Assembly: GCA_903907615.1 (NCBI GenBank)
Contig: CAIVOR010000107.1
Span: forward strand, 1 to 5,622
Direction: 5' to 3'
DNA: 5,622 nucleotides
From: an uncultured Microbacteriaceae bacterium
GTDB lineage: Bacteria > Actinomycetota > Actinomycetes > Actinomycetales > Microbacteriaceae
Each line of letters opens with the position of its first letter. Position 1 is the stretch's first letter. Under the pieces are notes generated by a model. It did no database searches. It was not told where the DNA came from and worked only from the letters and a program-made list of their open reading frames with translations. Of the stretch, positions 1-5,622 are shown piece after piece. The translations under genes were made by a program, and so were the position numbers.

Positions 1-2109
1 AGACAAGATATTGACGTGATTCTCAGCTAGTACTCGCGTGACATCCGAGAGAAGAGCGGCACGATCAAGGGCCTCGACCTGCACCTGAACGAGGAAAATG
101 CTCTTTGACGTGGGCGACCAGTCGACCTCAATGAGTCGCTCAGGTTCTCGCATCAGCGTCGTGACATTCGTGCAGTTGGCGCGATGTACCGAGACACCCT
201 GTCCGCGGGTCACAAAGCCTCGAATCTCATCTCCCGGAAGGGGGGTGCAACACTTGGCAAGTTTGACCAAGATGTCGGGCGCGCCCCGAACGAGAACGCC
301 CGAATCGCTGCGACGCGTGCCACGCATGCCACCGCGCGCCGGAATGATGACATCCGGTGTCTCGCTGTCGACTTCTTCGTTGACGCTCAACAGGATTTTC
401 TCGATCACCGACTGCGTGGAGACGTGACCCTCCCCAACGGCTGCATAAAGTGATGTCACGTCGTCGTACTTCAGTAGTGCGGTGACTTCGGCAAGCGTGT
501 CCGGGGTCATGAGGCGCTGCAGCGGCAGATTTTGTTTGCGCATGGCACGAGCAATCATGTCTCTGCCCTGCTCGACCGCCTCATCGCGGCGCTCCTTGGA
601 GAACCACTGCTTGATCTTCGATTTCGTGCGCGTCGATGCCACGAAACCCACCCAGTCTTGGCTGGGACCGGCGTCGGGGTTTTTGCTGGTGAGGATTTCG
701 ATGACGTCACCCGACGCCACCTGGGTGTCCAGGGGCACGAGTCGCCCGTTGACCTTGGCACCCATCGTGCGGTGACCCACTTCGGTGTGCACAGCGTAGG
801 CAAAGTCGACCGGCGTTGCTCCCGCCTGCAGTCCAATCACTCGTCCCTTGGGGGTGAAGACGTAAACCTCTTTACTGCCGATTTCGAATCGCAACGAGTC
901 CAGGAACTCGTGCGGATCGTCGGTATCCGCCTCCCAGTCGGATATGTGTGCCAACCAGGCCATATCGGTATCCGCCAACGACAACGTGTCCGTTCCCCGA
1001 CTTCCGGCCTGCTTGGCCTTGTACATCCAATGAGCGGCCACGCCAAACTCTGACCGCTGATGCATTTCCGGCGTGCGAATTTGGATCTCTACGGGCCGGC
1101 CACCCGGACCCATGACCGTCGTATGCAACGACTGGTAGAGATTGAATTTGGGTGTTGCGATGTAGTCCTTGAATCGACCCGGGAGCGGATTCCACCTGCT
1201 GTGGATCGCACCAAGAATTCCGTAACAGTCTCTGACGGAAGGCACGATGACGCGGATGCCCACGAGGTCGTAGATCTCATCAAACGCACGACCGCGCAGG
1301 ACCATCTTCTGGTAAATCGAGTAGAACTGTTTTGGTCGGCCCTGAACCTCGCCGCGGATCTTGCTCACGCGCAGATCGTCGCGCACCGCGGCAATGACGT
1401 CGGCCACGAACTCTTCGCTTTCCGGCGTCCGTTGCTGCACGAGGTTAGCAATCTCAGAATAAATCTTGGGGTGGAGCACGGCAAAGGACAGGTCTTCGAG
1501 TTCCCACTTCATGCTGGAAATACCCAAACGATGAGCCAGCGGGGCAAAGATGTCGAGCGTCTCCCGCGCCTTGCGCGCGGCACTCTCCGGAGCGACAAAA
1601 CCCCACGTCCGCGCGTTGTGAAGCCTGTCAGCGAGCTTGATGACGAGAACACGTATGTCGCGCGACATCGCGACGATCATCTTGCGAACCGTCTCTGCCT
1701 GAGCGGATTCCCCATACGTCACACGGTCGAGCTTGGTCACGCCATCGACAAGCATGGCCACTTCGGCGCCAAAGTCGGTTTCCACTTGGGCGAGCGTGTA
1801 GTCGGTATCTTCCACGGTGTCGTGCAGAATTGCGGCAATCAGTGTCTTAGCGCCAATGCCCAACTCCGCCAGAATCTGCGCCACCGCCACGGGATGGGTA
1901 ATGTACGGCTCGCCGCTCTTCCGGGTCTGACCCTCGTGTGCCCGGCGCGCGACCTCGTAGGCACGTTCCAAGCTGGCCACATCAGCCTTGGGATGCTGGG
2001 CGCGAACGGTGCGAACCAGCAGCTCAAAGCCATCCGTGCCTGTTGCCCGCCAAAAGATTCTGGGCACAAGGCGGCGCAGGGCATTAGTGGTTGCCGGAAC
2101 TTCCGTCAT
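1..2109 (-). CDS. rel: Bifunctional (p)ppGpp synthetase/hydrolase (Rel, RelA/SpoT homologue), 3' end outside window
   Basis: Rel makes (p)ppGpp from ATP and GDP/GTP during starvation and hydrolyses it otherwise. I translated 703 codons without a stop, open to the window edge. The HD hydrolase domain spans about 45-200. Residues matching the Mn ligands of characterised Rel enzymes are His72, His96-Asp97 (in LHDTVEDT) and Asp161 (in KLADRLHN), and the catalytic pair Glu100-Asp101 is present, so hydrolase should be active. The synthetase domain (about 240-350) has GRPKQFYSIYQKM at 257-269, FDEIYDLVGIRV at 276-287, RFKD at 312-315 (bifunctional type, not the EXDD of gamma-proteobacterial RelA) and VEIQIRT at 340-346. 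TGS spans about 413-475 (VYVFTPKGRVIGL). The zinc-finger-like region has CCTP at 620-623, His642 and Cys646. The ACT domain starts near 668 and is cut at 703, so some 40-55 residues are missing. The ATG follows a strong Shine-Dalgarno sequence, 44 bp after secF. Confidence 0.97.
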   Translation of the reverse strand, partial: MTEVPATTNALRRLVPRIFWRATGTDGFELLVRTVRAQHPKADVASLERAYEVARRAHEGQTRKSGEPYITHPVAVAQILAELGIGAKTLIAAILHDTVEDTDYTLAQVETDFGAEVAMLVDGVTKLDRVTYGESAQAETVRKMIVAMSRDIRVLVIKLADRLHNARTWGFVAPESAARKARETLDIFAPLAHRLGISSMKWELEDLSFAVLHPKIYSEIANLVQQRTPESEEFVADVIAAVRDDLRVSKIRGEVQGRPKQFYSIYQKMVLRGRAFDEIYDLVGIRVIVPSVRDCYGILGAIHSRWNPLPGRFKDYIATPKFNLYQSLHTTVMGPGGRPVEIQIRTPEMHQRSEFGVAAHWMYKAKQAGSRGTDTLSLADTDMAWLAHISDWEADTDDPHEFLDSLRFEIGSKEVYVFTPKGRVIGLQAGATPVDFAYAVHTEVGHRTMGAKVNGRLVPLDTQVASGDVIEILTSKNPDAGPSQDWVGFVASTRTKSKIKQWFSKERRDEAVEQGRDMIARAMRKQNLPLQRLMTPDTLAEVTALLKYDDVTSLYAAVGEGHVSTQSVIEKILLSVNEEVDSETPDVIIPARGGMRGTRRSDSGVLVRGAPDILVKLAKCCTPLPGDEIRGFVTRGQGVSVHRANCTNVTTLMREPERLIEVDWSPTSKSIFLVQVQVEALDRAALLSDVTRVLAENHVNILS

Positions 2110-2113
2110 TGCG

Positions 2114-2119
2114 CCTCCC
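2114..2119 (-). promoter_or_regulatory. Shine-Dalgarno sequence of rel
   Basis: The minus strand reads GGGAGG, then CGCA, then ATG. GGAGG is a perfect five-base match to the anti-Shine-Dalgarno of 16S rRNA, with a rather short four-base spacer. It is the strongest ribosome binding site in the window and supports the ATG at 2109-2107 as the start of rel. Confidence 0.75.
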
Positions 2120-2137
2120 GATGTCTCTATTATCGGG
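2117..2137 (-). repeat. Inverted repeat (6-bp arms, 9-nt loop) covering the rel ribosome binding site
   Basis: On the minus strand, CCCGAT (2137-2132) is followed by nine bases and then ATCGGG (2122-2117), a perfect 6-bp complement. The three G residues of the 3' arm are the first half of the rel Shine-Dalgarno sequence. If the hairpin forms in mRNA it would partly hide the ribosome binding site. There is no U-run after it, so it is not a terminator. That the repeat exists is certain; a regulatory role is inference, and a 6-bp arm can occur by chance. Confidence 0.45.
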
Positions 2138-2153
2138 GTTAACTCAGCGGCGG

Positions 2154-3170
2154 TTAGGCGTCGGCGCGCTCACGCGCCTTTTCCTGAAGTTCGCGCAGAC
2201 GCGTGTCGTTCTTCTTGATGGCAGGTTCTCGCATGCGCATTCCGGCGTACAGCGGCGCTGCCAAGAAGATTGTGGAGTACGTACCCACAACAATTCCGAC
2301 GAGAAGGGCCAACGAAATGTCGCGGAGGGTTCCCGCGCCCAAGACAAAAGCACCGATGAACAGGATGGCCGCCACGGGAAGCGCGGCAACAACGGCCGTG
2401 TTGAGCGAGCGAACCAACGTTTGGTTGATACCGAGATTGACCTGCTGGCCAAAGGTCAGAGATGCGTCACGGGTTTGGCCCGTGGTGTTCTCACGAATCT
2501 TGTCGAACACCACAACGGTGTCATACAGGGAGTAGCCCAGGATTGTGAGGAGACCGATCACGGCACCGGGAGTGACCTCAAATCCCGTGATGCCATAAAT
2601 ACCGGCAGTGATAATCACGTCGTGAATCAGCGCAATGATCGCCACGAGGGACATCTTCCACGTGCGGAAGTACAGAGCAAGGACAATTCCGGCCAAGACC
2701 AAAAAGACAATCAACGCGCGAAGAGCCTGCGTCGTGATGTCGGCTCCCCAGGTGGCACCAATGAACGATGACGTCACACTGGCTTCAGGTACACCGAAGC
2801 CAGTCGCCAAAGCCGCCGAAACGGCGTTGGTCTGCTCATTCGTCATCTGCTCGGTCTGCACACGAATCGAATTCGTGCCGACGATAGAAATCTTGGGTGC
2901 AAGTTGGGGGTCAACCCCTGCCACGGCATCGCTGGCGATTTTCTGGTTGGTGTCAGCAACATTGGACACCGTGAACTCACTACCACCGGTGAACTCGATA
3001 CCGAGATTGAAGGCCTTGTCTACCTGAAAACCGCCCCGTGCCAAGGGACCGAGGATGCTCACGAGGACAAGAACAATAGAAACGAGATACCACCAGCGAC
3101 GGCGGTCAACGAAGCCGAAAGAACGCGCTCCCGTATAGAGATCGTTACCGAACTGACCCTTGGTCGCCAT
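2154..3170 (-). CDS. secF: Protein translocase subunit SecF
   Basis: SecF is the partner of SecD in the proton-driven export complex. The 338-residue protein has membrane segment 1 at about 27-46, then the family motif FNLGIEFTGGSEF at 54-66 opening a short extracytoplasmic domain (to about 147). Five further membrane segments follow at about 149-167, 173-195, 201-222, 256-277 and 283-306. The most diagnostic stretch is LGYSLYDTVVVFDKIREN at 211-228. Conserved charged or polar residues sit in the membrane at His183-Asp184 and Asp217, the kind of residues implicated in proton coupling in this family. The short C-terminal tail (about 311-338) is highly charged and cytoplasmic. The ATG at 3170-3168 is chosen because it overlaps the secD stop as TAATG and has a well-placed GGGGTGA ribosome binding site inside the end of secD. 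This arrangement predicts translational coupling, giving matched amounts of SecD and SecF (inference). Length and topology are normal. Confidence 0.97.
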   Translation of the reverse strand: MATKGQFGNDLYTGARSFGFVDRRRWWYLVSIVLVLVSILGPLARGGFQVDKAFNLGIEFTGGSEFTVSNVADTNQKIASDAVAGVDPQLAPKISIVGTNSIRVQTEQMTNEQTNAVSAALATGFGVPEASVTSSFIGATWGADITTQALRALIVFLVLAGIVLALYFRTWKMSLVAIIALIHDVIITAGIYGITGFEVTPGAVIGLLTILGYSLYDTVVVFDKIRENTTGQTRDASLTFGQQVNLGINQTLVRSLNTAVVAALPVAAILFIGAFVLGAGTLRDISLALLVGIVVGTYSTIFLAAPLYAGMRMREPAIKKNDTRLRELQEKARERADA

Positions 3171-4879
3171 TAGCTCTCACCCCGATCTGCTGCGTCCAGC
3201 GCAGCCTTGCGCTCGGCAATCGTTTGGCGTCGAGCCGCTTCACGGCTCGCCGACTTCAGTTTGGTCTCTTTCACTCCTGCGGATTTTGTCACTTGGAATC
3301 GGCCGCGACCCTGGTAGACGGCATTCAGCGACATGTGACCCAGACCACTGAGGGGGTGACCGCTCGCGAAGAAGCGCGAGCGAGCGAGGAGTTGAAGCAT
3401 CGGGTGAGTGAAGAGAGCCACCACGACAAGGTCAACGATTGTCGTGAGTCCCAGTGTGAGGGCGAAACCACGAACGTTTCCGATAGCCAAGATAAAGAGC
3501 ACGAGGGCGGCGAGGAAGTTGACCGAGTCACTGACGATGATGGTCCGGATGGCACGGCGCCAACCCGAATCGACAGCGGACTCGAGCCCGCGTCCTTCAC
3601 GAAGTTCGTCTCGGATGCGCTCGAAGTAAACAATGAACGAATCGGCCGTAATTCCAATGGCCACAATCAAACCGGCCACACCGGAAAGCGACAGACGGAA
3701 ACCTTCTTGAGCCGAAAGAATCGTGACCGTGAAGTAGGTGATGACCGCAGCCACGACAAGAGAAAGAATCGTGACGAAACCCAGCGCTCGATACTGGATG
3801 AGCGAATAGATGATGACCAAAGCCAGTCCGATGGCCCCGGCCAGAAGACCACTCAGGAGCTGGGTTGCTCCCAGCGTGGCCGAAATGGTGTCGGAACTCT
3901 GGACTTGGAACCCGATGGGCAACGCGCCGTATTTGAGCTGATCTGCAAGCGTCTTTGCCGAGGTCTGTGTGAAGCCACCCGAAATCTGGGGCTTACCGTT
4001 CGTGATTGCCGACTGAGTGCTCGGTGCCGAGATCACGAGGCCATCAAGCACGATGGCGAACTGGTTCTGGGCTCCCGTGAGGCCGACGAGGCGCGTGGTC
4101 GTGTCGGCGAACTTCTTAGTGCCGTCGGCGTTGAAGACAATGTCCACGGCCCACTGACCAGTCGAGGCACCGGTCTGTGTGGTGATGATGCCGGCGGAAG
4201 CGTCGCTGATGTCGCTACCGTCAACCTCAACCGGACCGAGCAGGTACTTCACCGTGTTACTGGGATCACAGGTGATCAGGGGAAGGTCTACCGGAGCGGT
4301 GCTGGCCGACTGAACATCCTCCGAGGCGCACGAGAAGGCCTGATACTGCGCGGCCAATGCGGGCGTCACCCAGTTCAGGTCCGACCCGTTTGAGGGCTGA
4401 ACAAGAGGCGTGCTGGGCAGGTTGGGGTCAATATTCGCCGGATCCGCCGTACTCGTGGTTCCGTCGGCGTTGGCAACCTCGTTCGTGGGACCGGAGGTCG
4501 CGAGAACCGGACGGAAGTCCAGCTTGGCCGACGCCTCAATGCGCGACACCGTCTCCTTGTCAGGAGTGCCCGGAATCGAGACAACCACGTTGCTCGAACC
4601 CTGAGTGTTGATCTCTGCCTCGGAGACGCCCGACGCATCGACGCGCTGACGGATAATAGCCACAGCCTGCTTGAGCTGTTCGTCGGTTACCGTCGCGTCA
4701 TTAACCTTGGGCGTCAGCACGATCTGCGTGCCACCCTGCAGGTCGAGAGCCAACTTGGGTGTCCACGTGCCACTACCAAAGAGCACGCCGGCACCCGTGC
4801 CGACCACGAGGACGACGATGATGACGGCAAGCCAAATGAGGTTGCGCACAGCTTGGCGAACTTGAGTACTTCGAGCCAC
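3170..4879 (-). CDS. secD: Protein translocase subunit SecD
   Basis: SecD and SecF form an RND-family membrane complex that uses the proton-motive force to help complete protein export through SecYEG. The 569-residue protein has membrane segment 1 at about 13-35. A large extracytoplasmic domain follows, with LDLQGG at 45-50, the repeat-like block VDIVFNADGTKKF at 245-257, IVLDGLVISAP at 276-286, and LKYGALP at 315-321. Five further membrane segments lie at about 340-495, including the signature AIGITADSFIVYFERIRDE at 407-425 with conserved Asp413. About 75 residues of charged cytoplasmic tail follow, including RRQTIAERKAAL. The loop at about 130-215 is longer than in E. coli SecD and carries two cysteines (184, 204). 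The start is taken as GTG at 4879-4877 because the N-terminus then matches actinobacterial SecD (MARS..VR) and an in-frame TAG lies at 4927-4925; there is no Shine-Dalgarno sequence. The TAA stop overlaps the secF ATG by one base. Confidence 0.97.
   Translation of the reverse strand: MARSTQVRQAVRNLIWLAVIIVVLVVGTGAGVLFGSGTWTPKLALDLQGGTQIVLTPKVNDATVTDEQLKQAVAIIRQRVDASGVSEAEINTQGSSNVVVSIPGTPDKETVSRIEASAKLDFRPVLATSGPTNEVANADGTTSTADPANIDPNLPSTPLVQPSNGSDLNWVTPALAAQYQAFSCASEDVQSASTAPVDLPLITCDPSNTVKYLLGPVEVDGSDISDASAGIITTQTGASTGQWAVDIVFNADGTKKFADTTTRLVGLTGAQNQFAIVLDGLVISAPSTQSAITNGKPQISGGFTQTSAKTLADQLKYGALPIGFQVQSSDTISATLGATQLLSGLLAGAIGLALVIIYSLIQYRALGFVTILSLVVAAVITYFTVTILSAQEGFRLSLSGVAGLIVAIGITADSFIVYFERIRDELREGRGLESAVDSGWRRAIRTIIVSDSVNFLAALVLFILAIGNVRGFALTLGLTTIVDLVVVALFTHPMLQLLARSRFFASGHPLSGLGHMSLNAVYQGRGRFQVTKSAGVKETKLKSASREAARRQTIAERKAALDAADRGES
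3177..3183 (-). promoter_or_regulatory. Ribosome binding site of secF inside the 3' end of secD
   Basis: The minus strand reads GGGGTGA, then six bases (GAGCTA), then the secF ATG. GGTGA matches the 3' part of the consensus GGAGGTGA, and the spacing is good. It lies in the last codons of secD, and secD stops in the TAATG overlap. Together these decide the secF start and suggest coupled translation. Confidence 0.75.
3361..3382 (-). repeat. GC-rich hairpin (8-bp arms, 6-nt loop) inside the 3' part of secD
   Basis: On the minus strand, CGCTCGCG, loop CTTCTT, CGCGAGCG form a perfect 8-bp stem. It lies in the secD codons for Ala-Arg-Ser-Arg-Phe-Phe-Ala-Ser (about residues 499-506), just after the last membrane segment and about 190 bp before secF. 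No U-run follows, so it is not an intrinsic terminator. It may simply reflect codon choice, or it could slow ribosomes or stabilise the mRNA (inference). Confidence 0.4.
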
Positions 4880-4931
4880 GGAGAAAAGGTTCGCTTTCGG
4901 TATCAGCGGAAGAGGAAGATGCGGCTAAAGC

Positions 4932-5387
4932 CTACTTGCTAGAACCTGACGCCGGCTTACGCGCGGGCTTGGTCGCCGGCTTCTGAACGCGCTCACCAAA
5001 CTGAGGGTCAACGTCGGTCTTGGCGGACTTCGCAGCAACCTGGCCAGCGGCCTTGGGTGCCGATGCGCTCTTGGCGGCAGCCGCGGGAGCCTCAACAACG
5101 CGTGCGATGACCTGACGGTGCACGGTCAGCGTGTTTCCGGGAGACGTCTCGAGAACAACCTTGTTGTCGACGTCATCGATTTTCTTGATGTGTGCATAAA
5201 CACCAAAGTTGGTCATGACCTCAGCGCCAACCTTGACCTTGTCTTGCATCTCGGCTGCATCGCGACGACGCTTGCGGCTGTTACGAACCATGAAAATGAT
5301 GAGCACAACGAGAACGGCGCCCATGAGGAGAAGTGTTGGGTCAAACTTGGTGAAGTCCACGAGAATCCAATCGAAGATAAAGCCCAC
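4932..5387 (-). CDS. yajC: Sec translocon accessory subunit YajC
   Basis: YajC is a small single-pass membrane protein that associates with SecD-SecF and the SecYEG channel. The 151-residue protein has a short N-terminus, one membrane segment at about residues 18-34 (LLLMGAVLVVLIIFMV), then a basic stretch (RNSRKRRR, 35-42) that fits a cytoplasmic stop-transfer. The conserved YajC domain follows at about 45-97, with the diagnostic GAEVMTNFGVYAHI block at 54-67. From about residue 99 the tail is a low-complexity, Ala/Lys/Pro-rich, basic extension of some 50 residues. The E. coli protein is shorter (about 110 residues) and lacks this tail; such extensions are common in actinobacteria. The start is the GTG at 5387-5385: an in-frame TGA at 5399-5397 leaves no earlier start, and this start gives the usual short leader before the membrane segment. 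There is no clear Shine-Dalgarno upstream. secD follows after 52 bp. Confidence 0.93.
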   Translation of the reverse strand: MGFIFDWILVDFTKFDPTLLLMGAVLVVLIIFMVRNSRKRRRDAAEMQDKVKVGAEVMTNFGVYAHIKKIDDVDNKVVLETSPGNTLTVHRQVIARVVEAPAAAAKSASAPKAAGQVAAKSAKTDVDPQFGERVQKPATKPARKPASGSSK

Positions 5388-5394
5388 TGTGGGC
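5382..5394. repeat. 13-bp palindrome over the yajC start codon
   Basis: The plus strand reads GCCCAC-T-GTGGGC, a perfect palindrome with 6-bp arms around one central base. The yajC GTG start codon (5387-5385 on the minus strand) lies inside it. As RNA it could fold as a 5-bp stem with a 3-base loop; as DNA it could be a protein-binding dyad. A shorter dyad, CTCA-A-TGAG (5396-5404), sits directly upstream. The function is unknown. Confidence 0.4.
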
Positions 5395-5402
5395 GCTCAA
5401 TG

Positions 5403-5408
5403 AGTATA
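5403..5408 (-). promoter_or_regulatory. Possible -10 element upstream of yajC
   Basis: The minus strand reads TATACT, five of six matches to TATAAT, in the 40-bp gap between ruvB and yajC. I see no good -35 hexamer at 16-18 bp spacing. A transcript starting from it would begin only about 10 bases before the yajC GTG and be nearly leaderless. This would fit the lack of a Shine-Dalgarno sequence there, but the support is weak. Confidence 0.2.
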
Positions 5409-5427
5409 TGGCGCGAATGCTGTGTAT

Positions 5428-5622
5428 TTAGTCGAAGAGCGTGCCGCGTTCGGGCGGAGTTCGACCGAGTTGCTCCCTGGTGGCCCGCGTCGCGACGCGG
5501 CCACGCTGCGTTCGTGCCATCAAGCCCTCCCGAATGAGAAACGGCTCGACAACGGATTCAACCGTCTCGGTTTCTTCGCCTACTGAAACGGCCAACGAAC
5601 TCAGCCCCACAGGTCCACCCTC
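5428..5622 (-). CDS. ruvB: Holliday junction branch migration ATPase RuvB, C-terminal fragment (5' end outside window)
   Basis: RuvB is the AAA+ motor that, with RuvA, drives branch migration of Holliday junctions in recombination and repair. Only the last 64 codons and a TAA stop are here; the reading frame is open to the window edge at 5622. The visible part is the C-terminal winged-helix DNA-binding domain. It starts [17 protein letters not shown], continues [15 protein letters not shown], and contains the family signature [10 protein letters not shown], followed by a short polar tail ending GTLFD. The Walker A/B motifs and sensor residues lie outside the window. The GTG at 5610-5608 is an internal Val codon, not a start. 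In actinobacteria ruvB normally ends the ruvC-ruvA-ruvB cluster directly before yajC, as here. The gap to yajC is 40 bp with no terminator-like structure, so read-through into yajC is possible (inference). Identity is very likely from the signature and context together. Confidence 0.95.
   Translation of the reverse strand, partial: EGGPVGLSSLAVSVGEETETVESVVEPFLIREGLMARTQRGRVATRATREQLGRTPPERGTLFD
5485..5500. repeat. 16-bp perfect palindrome in the 3' end of ruvB
   Basis: The sequence CCGCGTCGCGACGCGG equals its own reverse complement. It lies in the ruvB codons for Arg-Val-Ala-Thr-Arg of the conserved winged-helix end, so protein conservation and high G+C at this spot can explain much of it. 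I assign no function. Confidence 0.3.

Noticed and set aside
2129..2134. GATAAT on the minus strand as a -10 box for rel
   Set aside because: There is no -35-like hexamer at a suitable distance, and the bases lie within the hairpin loop region. A single hexamer of this kind is too weak to call.
1060..2142. A 360-codon open frame on the plus strand opposite rel
   Set aside because: It lies exactly in the codon register opposite rel, whose HD and synthetase motifs are unmistakable. The frame stays open because rel seldom uses TTA, CTA or TCA codons. The plus-strand product has no recognisable domain.
2091..2771. A 226-codon open frame on the plus strand opposite secF and the rel start
   Set aside because: It is in register with secF codons on the other strand, is hydrophilic and low in motifs, and crosses the secF-rel gap only by chance.
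3224..4393. A 389-codon open frame on the plus strand opposite secD
   Set aside because: It is again in the codon register opposite a clear SecD. The product is very rich in charged residues with no membrane segment or motif, as expected from the complement of a membrane-protein gene.
4923..4932. Small inverted repeat GGCT-AA-AGCC at the yajC stop
   Set aside because: The 4-bp arms with a 2-base loop are too short to form a stable hairpin and are expected by chance.
5388..5427. A transcription terminator between ruvB and yajC
   Set aside because: No GC stem followed by a T-run is present on the minus strand; the only dyads are short and overlap the yajC start.

Overview
All recognisable genes in this window lie on the minus strand. 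They form one compact, conserved bacterial housekeeping block, read from high to low coordinates: ruvB (last 64 codons only) - yajC - secD - secF - rel (RelA/SpoT homologue, missing only its last ~40-55 codons). This is the typical actinobacterial order (ruvCAB-yajC-secD-secF-[apt]-rel). The proteins also look actinobacterial: SecD has a loop with two cysteines and a long charged C-terminal tail, and Rel carries the RFKD-type synthetase signature of bifunctional Rel enzymes. G+C is roughly in the mid-50s % by rough hand count. That is low for a typical Microbacteriaceae genome and would fit a small-genome, aquatic, Microbacteriaceae-like actinobacterium. The family placement is inference.

Layout: 5622-5428 is the RuvB C-terminus; a 40-bp gap follows. 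5387-4932 is YajC (GTG start); a 52-bp gap follows. 4879-3170 is SecD (GTG start), whose TAA stop overlaps the ATG of SecF (TAATG). 3170-2154 is SecF; a 44-bp gap follows. From 2109 to the window edge runs Rel, which begins behind a strong Shine-Dalgarno sequence. No gap exceeds 60 bp, and there is no RNA gene, mobile element, CRISPR array or convincing terminator.

Functionally, YajC, SecD and SecF form the accessory complex of the SecYEG translocon. SecD and SecF are RND-type membrane proteins that use the proton-motive force to help pull secreted proteins across the membrane. Rel makes and hydrolyses (p)ppGpp, the alarmone of the stringent response. RuvB is the motor ATPase of Holliday-junction branch migration. 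The tight packing suggests co-transcription of at least yajC-secD-secF, possibly running into rel.

I found no evidence of a novel system. The points worth a second look are small: a hairpin that could mask the rel ribosome binding site, a palindrome over the yajC start codon, the missing Shine-Dalgarno sequence before secD, the absence of apt between secF and rel, and a strong GC hairpin inside secD.
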